Shown piece after piece: positions 11,640 to 21,045 of a stretch of DNA of 64,000 bases. Source of the stretch: Sthenelais limicola (lineage: Eukaryota; Annelida; Polychaeta; Phyllodocida; Sigalionidae). Location of the stretch: NCBI GenBank assembly GCA_942159475.1, contig OW804098.1:6424383-6488382 (forward strand), given 5' to 3'. Numbering within the stretch: the stretch's first letter is position 1; each line of letters opens with the position of its first letter. The notes beneath the pieces are model-generated. The model ran no database searches, was not told the origin of the DNA, and saw only the letters and a program-made list of their open reading frames with translations. A program made the position numbers and the translations under genes.

Positions 11640-12300
11640 GACGGATCTGTAGCTTGGTAAATGGTGTTCCCTCACAGGAACTGTGTGTTGGGCTGCCAAC
11701 CCTTCACACCTGGGTTCCAGTCTTCCTGGCGTCCTCTGGCATTCCAGTAGTCACCAATCTGTTCTTGGTTGTCAGCCAGTTTTTCCCAGCTGTCACTAGT
11801 TGTTCAATTGAGTAATATGTTGAATACAGCACTGGTGTTATTTGCTGCTGCACCCCCAGCGTCCTCAGCTGAGGCCATCCCTCATTGTGCGTTTCAACCC
11901 CTACCTCGGTACATTCTCAGGATGGGGGGTCCACAGTGATGATCAGTCACTGCGCATCAGTGGTGAGCCTCCATCTACTGGTGTCCCTTCTCCTCCACAC
12001 CCAGTATGATGCTTTCTCCGCCACATGGGCCACTCTCTGGATAGCTGATTTCCTTGCCCGGCCTGTTACTCCTAGTGCCGAGAACATCCCCCATACTGAC
12101 TGTGCATCAGCCTCTGGAACAAAGTCAGGCATTGACACATCATTTTCCAGGATGGTAGTAAGCTTTCATAAATCTGCGCAGGATTTTCAGCAGCATGTGA
12201 TATGCTGTCATACACCAAATAAATTTGAGTGGCACTTGTTTGGAATAATTCAAGAAAATCTTCAAACAAAACTAGTACACTGCACAAGAATTCCAACAGT
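11640..12300 (-). pseudogene. LINE C-terminal fragment, separate copy
   Basis: The minus strand 12138-11947 encodes FVPEADAQSVWGMFSALGVTG followed by AEKASYWVWRRRD. This matches the general form of the C-terminal end of R2-like LINE proteins (compare the WRALRTIGV segment in block B). It is short, with stops after it, and lies upstream on the minus strand of the block-B LINE, so it is another decayed copy. No start or full domain is present. Confidence 0.55.
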
Positions 12301-12359
12301 CACTGTCCACTAAAGATGAGAGTTGTGATGTTGGTGTCTCCATCACAGTTTCAATAATA

Positions 12360-12792
12360 TCAAAGACCCTCTAAGTCATTGAGTTTACTTTCTACCTTTT
12401 CCCTGAGTGCAAATGGAAGTTTCCTTGAGGTCTGTACAACCGGTGTTACATTTTCATTGACAAAGTATGTTATATTATGATATATAACTTTGTTCATTTT
12501 GCAATTGTTCATTTTGCGACTGTTCATTTTGCAACTGTTCATTTTGCAATTGTTCATTTTGCTGATTCACTTCAGCCAATTGCGCCGGTAAAGGCTCCTC
12601 ATACTGCGCATCTTCCTCTGGAAAATCCAAGTGCCTCCTGGGACCGCCCTCAACCACTCGAGGAGTAGGTGCATCTTCTATCCTAACCCTCTTTTCTGCA
12701 GTCATTGGCCCCTTCCTAGTAAGCCTCTGCGGTAACAATGTAAGTCTCTCCACTAAGTCTTTAAGCCTGTCAAAAAATCGCTTTTCAGCCAT
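12360..12792 (-). CDS. Gag-like N-terminal ORF of an LTR element
   Basis: An open frame of 105 aa starts at 12792 about 90 bp downstream (on the minus strand) of an LTR end with an adjacent primer-binding-like site (12885), where the gag of an LTR retroelement should begin. The protein is hydrophilic (MAEKRFFDRLKDLVERL...) and ends in five tandem NEQLQ/NEQSQ repeats made by a 15-bp DNA repeat (about 12490-12560). No capsid motif is recognisable. It stops where a 23-bp piece identical to the LTR edge occurs (12468-12490). Another frame continues through to 12360. I infer a truncated gag, and a role in a living element is unlikely. Confidence 0.5.
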
Positions 12793-12884
12793 GATTCGTC
12801 CTATGGTTTTATCCTTACTTGTGTCAATACAACACTATCCTCATCTTCTGGAGAAGCCCAGGATCGAATACAGCTTCCCACCAG

Positions 12885-13234
12885 TGTTATATTATGATAT
12901 ATAACTTATGAATAGCTATGGATGTATCTCTCAATGGTAATGACTATTGTACTTAAAGATGCAATGAATATAGACTAGAGTCTTCCATGTTTCAGATTCA
13001 ACTGACTATCCTTTATTGTCCTTCCATACATCACAGAGCACCTGTGCGTGTCACACTCCGATTGGCGCATGCTCACTCTTGTATTACCTGATCCCTTTAT
13101 TAGTCTTGCACAATCCTGCAGTTAATTTATTTAATGATAACAATCATACTAATTACATTCCTTAATTGATTTATACTATTGATAACGATGTGGTTAATCA
13201 CTATTACATTCTAATTATGTAATATGATATAACA
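12885..13234 (-). repeat. Candidate LTR (about 350 bp) with adjacent primer-binding site
   Basis: The segment begins TGTTATAT and ends ATATAACA, the inverted TG...CA ends expected of an LTR. On the minus strand it is followed, after one base, by TGGTGGGAAGCTGTATTCG (12883-12865). This starts with TGG and is complementary to a tRNA-like 3' end (...CCCACCA), so it fits a primer-binding site. A gag-like ORF follows at 12792. A second full LTR is not visible. Only a 23-bp match to its edge occurs at 12468-12490. Confidence 0.6.
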
Positions 13235-13399
13235 AGTATGGTACTCACACTAGGACCTTCCATTACAAATATTCTTGCTTTAACTTCCTTGTCTCGAGCT
13301 TTTACTATTTGTATATCTTTTATTCTTATTATGTTTGTATATCTTTTATCTTAAAGCTAGATCAGTATTTCTCACTGTCTCTTTTTCGTGAATGCCTAC

Positions 13400-13900
13400 T
13401 TACAAGTATGGAATCCAGCCATATATTTTGTAACTTATCATCATTCTCTACAGGAATTGGGAAAACATACTTCAAAACATTCATTTTTGTTTTGACACCT
13501 GTGAATTTTTTTCTCTCCTTCCCTTTTCCCTGAATTCTTTCTTACAATTATAGACACTGTCATTTTTATCTTATCATATAGAGTTACATCAACGACTTCT
13601 TACACACATCTAACAATAGCATGGAATTCCCGATAAGGAATTGGCAGAACATACTGACATGTATGGAATATCTCCGATGTATAGGGTTTCAAAACCTTAA
13701 CTTTGGTTCTTACACCTTTTTCCTGAATTCTTTCTCACAATTATGGAGTAACTTATCATGTAGAGTTACATCAACAACTTCTTACTCAAATCTAACAATA
13801 GCATGGAATTCCCGATAAGGAATTGGCAGAACATACTTCAAAACATTCATTTTGGTTCTGACACCTGTGAATTTTGTATGGTTCTCACCGTGGGGTTGTT
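13400..13900. repeat. Tandem repeat of about 185 bp, related to 19020-19440
   Basis: The words TGGAATTCCCGATAAGGAAT, AGTTACATCAACGACTTCTTA and CAAAACATTCATTTTGGTTC recur two to three times here and again at 19020-19440. The units include short open frames with the same text (WNSR, EFPIRNWQNIL). These are copied pieces of one sequence, probably the flank or gag region of the adjacent gypsy-like elements (zinc-knuckle gag at 19846, integrase at 14561). Confidence 0.7.
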
Positions 13901-14090
13901 TGTAACCCCAGATGACATCCTGAAGACGAATCATATATCATATCTTTTTTTCGCCCTTGAAAATCTTGGTTTTGCTTCTGGCCTGAGGTTTGTTTGTTGT
14001 TGTTGTAACCACCTCTCTTGTCACGATGGCAATTGTGTTGTTATCTTGCAGTTGAGTGAGTGAGTGAGTGAGATTGGTGGCTTTACGCCC

Positions 14091-14890
14091 TTATCTCCTG
14101 CAGTTGAGTAGGAGTTCCCCTGGAGATGGTATTGTTCCATCGATAGGTGTTGCTCGGAGATTCAGAAGAGCCTTATTCATCGATAGCTTTTCCTTGAGGC
14201 ATTTTTTAATGGCAGGTTTTACCCAGCATATCTGTCTCTTGATGAATCCATTGGACTGGGCATAACATGGTGATGATGTCACATGTTCTATGCCCCAAGA
14301 TGTACAGAATCTTTTGAATTCCTCTGCTGCATACTGTGGTCCATTGTCTGACAGGATTGTGTTGGGTCGGCCAAACAATCCACAGGTTTCCTCTATGATC
14401 TTAACTACCACTGTTGAGGTTGCTGGTGATGGTAGTTCTTTGACAATGGGAAACTTTGAGTAGTAATCTGAGATTATTAGGAAGTCTCTCCCCTTAATCT
14501 CGGAAGATATCTGTGGCAATGACCTGCCAAGGCAGGAACCTCTGATTGTAGCTCCTGGCATAGTTCACATGTTTTTACCATGCGTTCAATGCCATCATTA
14601 ATTTGGACCCAATATACATGGTCTCTGGCCACATAACACGTTTTTTCTACACCTTGGTGACCGTCATGTAACTACTAGAATGTCTTTCTGCATGGATGCT
14701 GGTATTACGATGCGTCTGCCATTGAAGAGTATGCCATCTTCTAGACTGATTGACTTACGGAAAGACCAGTATGGTCGTAGGTCTGTTGATAGCTCCTTGA
14801 TATTGTTGGGCCACCCTGGTCACCTCCTTGTCTCACAACGTAGCATCTCCTGTTTACCTGAACTAAACATTATGAGATCGAGATGAGATG
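14091..14890 (-). pseudogene. Ty3/gypsy-like integrase fragment
   Basis: The minus strand carries an integrase zinc-binding region near 14890-14690 (GILFNGRRIVIPASMQ in frame with adjacent text). At 14561-14091 follows the core: FLIISDYYSKFPIVKELPSP, then TILSDNGPQYAAEEF (second Asp), then SPCYAQSNGFIKR near the expected Glu position, where the usual Glu of GxxER is replaced. The C-terminal stretch has stops. The frame changes between the two parts. The altered catalytic region and broken frame mean it is inactive. Confidence 0.82.
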
Positions 14891-14899
14891 AGGTCATTG

Positions 14900-16000
14900 A
14901 CTCTGAGGTCTAATGAGACCTCCTCGTTTTCATCAGGGTTGGGCAATCTGGAAAGGATTCATTATGGGATACTTGATCCCTGCCGTCACCATACTCTAAT
15001 TTATTATGCACACAGTCAGTTCACTTGCTCTCGCTGCTCTCAATTGCACTGAGGCTCTATTATCGCCCACTTTATAAGTTGCATTCATAGGGTGGGCTTT
15101 GTTTTGCTCAGCCCCCCAACCACTTTAATGCAGGTTATTCACAGTCTTTTAGAGTCTAATAGTCATTTGTATCTCCCCTCAGTTTCAACAACAATAAGAA
15201 TAGCTTGTAGTTTTGAGGCTACTTTTAAAGTTAATCAAATCTAGGAATCTCAGGAGTAAACAGAACAAGTATGGAGATTGGGGTTAGTCCCCCTTGTTAA
15301 GGTCAGAGACCAGGGTACACAAAGCTACATAAAAGTTACTGAGGCATAGAGAAACGGGGGGAGGGGGGGTAGCATGAGAAGCATTAAGTCCACTCATGGT
15401 CACCCAACCCCTGTGTCCAGACCGTGCATAAATGAGGACCGAGTCCATTAACTAGCCAGAGGGGCCTAGTATTCTTTGCGATTGATAGTTAACTACCAGT
15501 AAATAGTGACTCTAAAGGTTACATGACAAGAATTATTATTGATAATTAACCATAAGTAAATAGTAGTTCTACTGATTACACAATAATTAAGAGAGTCATA
15601 ATTGATAATCAATTACCAGAAATTACTGCTACTAATGATGTCTTCTCGATTGTCACAACACTCGAGCGGGAATGCGGTCACAAACCTTTCTAGGTCACTT
15701 CTCTCATTCTGGTCCGTTCACGAGCAGCCGTGCCCTCGTTTTCAATACCTAACTACTTCCGGGTCTTCTCGTCAGTCAGCTTCCCTTGCTCCATATGTTG
15801 CCGGTGATATGTATCTACTAAACGGTGATATACCAGCATAGTCTGGTCCAGAGAGTATATTACCTTTCCACCTTTCTTCTCATGTGTATTTGGTGGATTC
15901 GCCTACCAGCTTCATTTAACTGCCGCACTACCCTCACATGTTCAGACATTCGCTCTGCAGTCTCTTGTAGTTTCTGTATGTCCATCCTGTTCTCCTTGAT
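14900..16000. other. No gene recognised
   Basis: This stretch lies between gypsy-like fragments and has short repeated words such as ATTGATAATTAAC and TAAATAGT, which recur near 15480-15620 and 18900-18980. These may be decayed LTR or untranslated sequence. No convincing coding region is visible. Confidence 0.45.
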
Positions 16001-16017
16001 GTAGAGTCGGGTTTCAT

Positions 16018-16500
16018 TCAGGACAGACACCATTGAGTCTGGTGATGTCCCAGCGCCAATATTTCCTGGTTGGCCCTCATTACTGCTCCTGCTAGCTCAC
16101 TCACCTGTTGTTTGGTGGCTGTGCCAAAGAGGAGACGGGACAGGGTCCCCACAAAGTCAAATGGACTCCTCCTCTTATGGGCACTACTAGGTGGCGTAGC
16201 TGGATACATGGTTTGGAAATCATACTGCAGCCAGTTCAGATGATTTCCCCATTCCCTCACATCCGACATACTGAAGGCTCCTCCCGCCCTCATTTTGTCT
16301 AATTCCTCTTTTAGCTTGGATATCCAGGCATCTACCCTGGGCACCGGGGGTGGGTGGAGGAGGATAATGGTGGTCCACAGTCCAGATATAGCTCTGACCT
16401 CCCCCGCCCCATATACTAGTATCCCTTCCTCTGTGAACAAGTCTGCTCTAGTCCGAGAGAAGAGTACTGCTAAACCACACAGAAGAACACAGCTACCTCA
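16018..16500 (-). pseudogene. Envelope-like relic of a gypsy/errantivirus-type element
   Basis: The minus strand 16440-16018 encodes 140 aa with a basic cleavage-like motif (HKRRS) followed by a hydrophobic stretch containing FVGTLSRLLFGTAT. This pattern is characteristic of the fusion (F-type) envelope proteins shared by errantiviruses and baculoviruses. It follows directly after the pol-derived ORF on the same strand, where an env gene would lie. The fragment has no complete N- or C-terminus and ends in a stop, so it is a broken relic. Family assignment is from motif form only. Confidence 0.5.
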
Positions 16501-17309
16501 TGCAGACATTTTCTCTTTTCCTCTTGTACTGTCTCCTCCGAGGGTGGGGATATGGCTCGACGTTTTCGTCCTTCTCTGGGTGTTACTTCCATAGGGTGTA
16601 CCTGGGTACTGGCCTCCTTGGTTCGTGCTTGGCGTTGTCTATCTCTCCCCCGCATAGCCATGCCAACATCCATGGGGGTTTGCTCCCATGCTCTCAGGGG
16701 AGGGGGTCGGTTGCCCCGCCCCCTTCTCTCTGTTCTTGTTGTGCGGGGTGTATCTGGGTTGGCGTCTTCTTCCCTCATTTCCATATCTCCACCCCCTTCG
16801 AGTGGTATTGGTCCAGGTGGGTCTTCTCCCTCATTGGGCGGGCCTTGGGCCTCCAGGCGCTCCCGGGGAGCTTCGTCTGGGTTCTGATCCATGGTCTCAG
16901 GGTCTGCAGCATCTGGAATTATAGGCTCTACCCCCTCATGCAATCGCTGTGCCCTCTCATCCCGCCCCTGTCTGGCTTGAGTTTCCCTTTCCCAGAGAAT
17001 GTCCCAATCAGCCTCTGGAGATACTATTTTCACCCGATCTCTATGCACATTCTTTGTGCCCTGAGTCTCATGAGTTATTGTGATTACACTCCCTCTCACC
17101 CTAGTGACTGTAAACCCATGCTCCCATTTAGGATCTAGTGGGGCGCTGTTATGGTGTAGCAATACTACAGCGTCCCCTATCTTTATTTCCCCTGCATTAG
17201 CCTGGGCTCTCAGCCTAGCATAGTTTACATTTCTACTTTGTTCAGTCCCCCTTCCCGCTTCCCAAAAAGCTTCTGCCAACCTCATCGAGTCGAGTGCCCA
17301 AGACATCAT
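16470..17309 (-). pseudogene. Gypsy-like integrase C-terminal region (core deleted)
   Basis: The 279-aa open frame starts within integrase post-core text: NVNYARLRAQANAGEIKIGD, then VVLLHHNSAPLDPKWEHGFT and TQGTKNVHRDRVKIV. This is the GPY/F-like C-terminal part that follows the DDE core in Ty3/gypsy integrases. The next half is a hydrophilic, Arg/Pro-rich tail running into the env-like region. RNase H text ends at 17306 on the same strand, so the zinc-binding domain and DDE core (about 300 codons) are missing. An internal deletion is the simplest reading. Confidence 0.75.
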
Positions 17310-18543
17310 CTCCAGGCACCCTCTGGTAGGGGAAACAATTTTGAAAGGGGTGACTTCTGTCTGCGCCCATAGGTTAGGAAAAAGGGGCAGTGGTGGGAAT
17401 CAGTCCAAATCCAAGACAGCATGTCAGCCCGAATATTATTTGCCCCCCTTCTGTATTCTATTGGGGCCCCATACTCAGCAAGTAATACGGCCAACCTCTG
17501 TATTCTAGTGTTCCCTCAGATCTTCCCTCAGACAAGAATAAACTCTTAAGGGGTTTGTGATCAGTGAGAATGACAAAGTCTGAACCATATAGGTATGGTC
17601 TCAGCTTCCGGAGGGCATATACCACAGCAAAGGCTTCTTTTTCAATTGTGGACCAGCACAGAGAGGCCCCTGATAACTGTTTGCTGACATACTGGTTGGG
17701 TCTCTCTATACCCTGTATCTCTTGACAAAGGATGGCCCCTACTGAAAATTGACTTGCATCACTATAGAGATGGAAAGGTTTATCCATCTGGGGTATGCCA
17801 TGATCCGATCAGACACCAGCAGGTCTCGTAAGCGCACCCAGGCTTGGTGTTCTATAGACCCCCATCTAAACCGGGCATTCTTTTTGGTTAGCTGTACCAG
17901 GGGGTAAGCCACTTCCGCGTAATTGGGAATGCATTGTCTATAATACCTGATACCTGACCGCCCTCACAGTATTGGGTGGAGCCATCTCCCGGATTGCTCT
18001 TGTTTTCTCGGGGTCAGTGGTTATGCCCTCAGCTGAAACTACATAGCCTAATAGCCGCACCTCCCTCTGCCTTAACTCACATTTACTACTTTTTGCGGTG
18101 AGTCGGTGCTCCCGAAATTTCACAAACACCTGCCTCAGGTGATTTTCTTGTTCCCCTTGAGTCTTAGAAAACACCACAATGTCATCCAGAAAGACCATCA
18201 CAAACTTGCTAATAAATTCAGCAAATACATTGTTCATCATTCTTTGGAACACTGCAGGGGTGTTGCAGAGTCCAAAGGGCATTCTCTTAAATTGATAGAG
18301 CCCTCGATGGTAGACAAAGGCTGTCTTTTCCCTACTGTCCTCTGCCACTGGTACCTGCCAGTAACCTGATCTAAGGTCAAGAGTGAAAAACACTGTGAAC
18401 CCCTCCAGACTATCAAATATATCTTGTATCAGGGGTAGGGGGTGAGCATCTTTCTTTGTAACTGCGTTTACCCGCCTAAAGTCGATGCAGAACCTAGTGG
18501 TTTGGTCCTTTTGGGGAACTAGGGTAACTGGGCTAACCCACAC
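17306..18543 (-). pseudogene. Ty3/gypsy-like reverse transcriptase and RNase H
   Basis: On the minus strand 18543-17938 encodes the RT fingers and palm: CIDFRRVNAVTKKDAHPLPL, TLDLRSGYWQVPV, the FGLCNTP motif, and the catalytic VFLDDIVVFSK box with two Asp. At 17787-17458 follows RNase H (FHLYSDASQFSVGAILCQE, STIEKEAFAVVYALRKLRPY, LTDHKPLKSL), then its end (EYRRGANNIRADMLS) in a shifted frame. Motif order is correct, but there are frameshifts near 17938 and 17480 and a deletion after RNase H. The RT half is the best-preserved gypsy pol in the window. Confidence 0.87.
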
Positions 18544-18635
18544 AGAGTGCTGGGTTAAATTATACCTTCCCTCAGCATTCTATCAATTTCCTGTCAGCTG
18601 GCGTTTGAGAAGTGGGGTCCGATGTGGCCGTTAGT

Positions 18636-18899
18636 TTACTGGTCTGGCGTCCCCTGTGTCAAACCTAGTGGGGCATTCCCTTGCAAAATGTCCCTTCTTC
18701 CCACATTCGTAGCATTTATTCTCCCCTCTAAACCTCTTGTTTTTCCCCCCTTTGTTCCTCTGAGGGGCCTCTCTTCCCTCTCCTTCCATGGCCTGGGTGG
18801 AATTATTCCCCCCTCCCCCTGAGCCAAAACAGACCGTGCATAATAAATGAGGATCAAGTCCATTAACTTGCAGAGGGGCCTACTTAGTATTCCTTTCAA
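18636..18899 (-). pseudogene. Gypsy-like gag zinc-knuckle fragment
   Basis: Another frame of the minus strand, 18714-18673, encodes CYECGKKGHFAREC, a complete CCHC knuckle, preceded by basic text (NKRFRGEN). It lies upstream of the RT at 18543, as expected for gag-pol order. The knuckle matches the fragment at 2913-2872 closely, so the two elements are related. The protease between gag and RT is not recognisable. Confidence 0.72.
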
Positions 18900-19483
18900 T
18901 TGATAGTTAACTACAAGTAAATAGTGGCTCTAATGATTACACGATAATTAAAAGGATTATAATTGATAATTAACTACAAATAAATAATAGTAAATGTGTT
19001 GATAAGGGCGTAAGGGCATTTTCCTGAATTCTATCTTACAATTATGGAGGAAGGAGGCTGGAATCCATTCATATACTTTGTATCTTATCATGTAGAGTTA
19101 CATCAGCGACTTCTTACACAAATCTAACAATAGCATGGAATTGCCAATGAGGAATTGGCAGAACATACTGACATGTATGGAATATCTCCGATGTATAGGG
19201 TTTCAAAACCTTAATTTTGGTTCTTACACCTTTTTTCTCTCCTTCCCCTTTTCCTGAATTCTTTCTTACAATTGTGGAGTAACTTATCATGTAGAGTTAC
19301 ATCAATGACTTCTTACACAAATCTAACAATAGCATGGAATTGCCAATAAGGAATTGGCAGAACATACTTCAAAACATTCATTTTGGTTCTGACACCTGTG
19401 AATGTTGTACGGTTCTCGGGGTGGGGTTGTTTGTAACTCCAGATGCCATCCTGAAGACATATATTAACATAGCTATCTCAGTG

Positions 19484-19846
19484 TCACCAATAACAACTTT
19501 GGTACTTTTTCCTCTGTCCTAATGCACTAATGGTGTACACATAGTTCTCATCTGAATCAGTCTTTTCGTCCTCATGTTCGGATTCGACCTTTGTCTCATT
19601 TACCTTTGCGCTATACTTTTTCTTTGATTTCCAGCGCTTGTTTCCTGACTTTGATTTTGTGAAACACATTTTTCCATAATGGTTTGAAAATCCACATTTG
19701 TTGCATTTAGCCCCAAATGCTTGACAGTCTTCCTCTTTCGGACCATGATTTCCTCCACATCGTCCACAATCCTTTGATTTGGGACGGCTGCTTCCTGATT
19801 TACTCTGCTGAAACTTTTGGACACGGTTTACCTCTGTATCTTGCAT
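19484..19846 (-). pseudogene. Gypsy-like gag end with two zinc knuckles
   Basis: The 120-aa minus-strand frame has a double zinc-binding pattern, CGRCGGNHGPKEEDC then CNKCGFSNHYGKMC. This is typical of the nucleocapsid part of one group of Ty3/gypsy gag-pol proteins. A Lys/Ser-rich and then acidic linker follows. Downstream, where a protease should begin, only broken text is seen, together with repeat units like those at 13400-13900. Incomplete and probably inactive. Confidence 0.75.
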
Positions 19847-20087
19847 GGCTTTTGTTTGGTGTCAGCCCTTTCCATGGCCCTTCCTTTATCTAGCGAGTTG
19901 CACCAATGTACTTCTTTTTTCCAAAGCATGCGTTCGAAGTTTTTCTGAGCTTCCATGTCAGATTATTGGTGTCTTTATCTCTCTGTCAAGATCATGGAAG
20001 CATAAAACTTTGAGAGCTGTCTGAGTGATGTTACATACTCATCTAGTGTTTCATCTCCACTTTGGACTCTGGGAATCCTCTCCCTTC

Positions 20088-20214
20088 TTCTCTATCTCTA
20101 TTTCCTGGGTAGGATCATAAACTGCCTCCCTCTCAGCTCTCCCGCCCTTGATATAACACTTCAATGTGTTGATAAGGGCGTAAAGCAACTAATCTCACTC
20201 ACTCACTCACTCTA
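20088..20214 (-). repeat. SINE-like dispersed repeat (TGAGTGAG...TTTACGCC family)
   Basis: In reverse complement this reads GAGTGAGTGAGATTAGTTGC, then TTTACGCCCTTATCAACACA, then a GGGCGGGAGAGCTGAGAGGG block, then CCCAGGAAATAGAGATAGAG. The same order occurs at 40088-40255 and 41890-42141 (plus strand), and partly at about 5888-5950, 10475-10545 and 14053-14102. It has no coding capacity. Similar TGAGTGAG...TTTACGCC repeats are common in molluscs. Confidence 0.7.
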
Positions 20215-20534
20215 TAATAGCATACTCCTCATTACCCTGTGGGTTGAAATGCACTTCTAGAGCAGCTTTTAAGGTCGATAATATATATTATGATGAGAAG
20301 TGGTCATAGAACTGACCCCTGTGGAACTACACAGTATACACATCTTAGCTGATATCATATTTTCAAACCTTCTGACCCATTTTAACCAGCGCTCCAGACA
20401 GGACGACCTGGAGTACCTTGATCATGTGGCTAGTAATAGTTGTATAACTGTGTGATTGAGGCCTGACCAGTTGGCATGGATGTAAGTGAAGTCTGACCAG
20501 TTGTTAGTGTGTGTCTATTATACCTTGTATGTAT

Positions 20535-20716
20535 TGAAATATGGTTACAAAGTGCAGAGAGCAACAAGGACACGTCCTTACTGTTTGGCGTCAGTCGTAC
20601 TAAGGGACGCTGAGCAAGCTTTATTTGAACAGGAAAGCATCCTGCCGTAATTGGGTCAGTGATGACGCAATAGCAAGGTCGTAAAAGATACGAAACTAAA
20701 GTGAATAATTTTAACA
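20535..20716 (-). repeat. 3' LTR of the Ty1/copia element (182 bp)
   Basis: Runs from TGAAATATGG to TTTTAACA, and by my reading is identical to 25140-25321. GTAT stands immediately outside both outer ends (20531-20534 and 25322-25325), a short target-site duplication. Just inside lies CTCCTTCTCAC (20717-20727), which on the minus strand is the polypurine tract GTGAGAAGGAG abutting this LTR. Confidence 0.92.
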
Positions 20717-21045
20717 CTCCTTCTCACTTGCTTGTGAAGTATCCTACACTTTAAGATTACACACAATTCATATTTGCTATATATATGTTTTACTCACAAA
20801 GTTAGTAACAGACCTTTCAATTATCCTAGAAATACTCCTGGTATTAGCACCTTATTATTTATCAGATCATTAGTCAGAATTTAAACACAGTAGACAAACT
20901 ACTTGACTTAGCAATAACATTTGACTTAGGACGTGACTTAGAATTATAGCATCTTTCAGTTATAATGAGAGTTCAGTTCTAAGAAATAGAGATTTTGAGA
21001 AGAAAGTCTCTTCTCAGTGTTAGAGTGAAGTAGGTTTGACAAAAA

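Noticed and set aside
16500..17138. 212-aa plus-strand open frame with Pro/Ser/Cys-rich text
   Set aside because: It is the antisense shadow of the gypsy-like minus-strand ORF at 16470-17309, which has recognisable integrase text.
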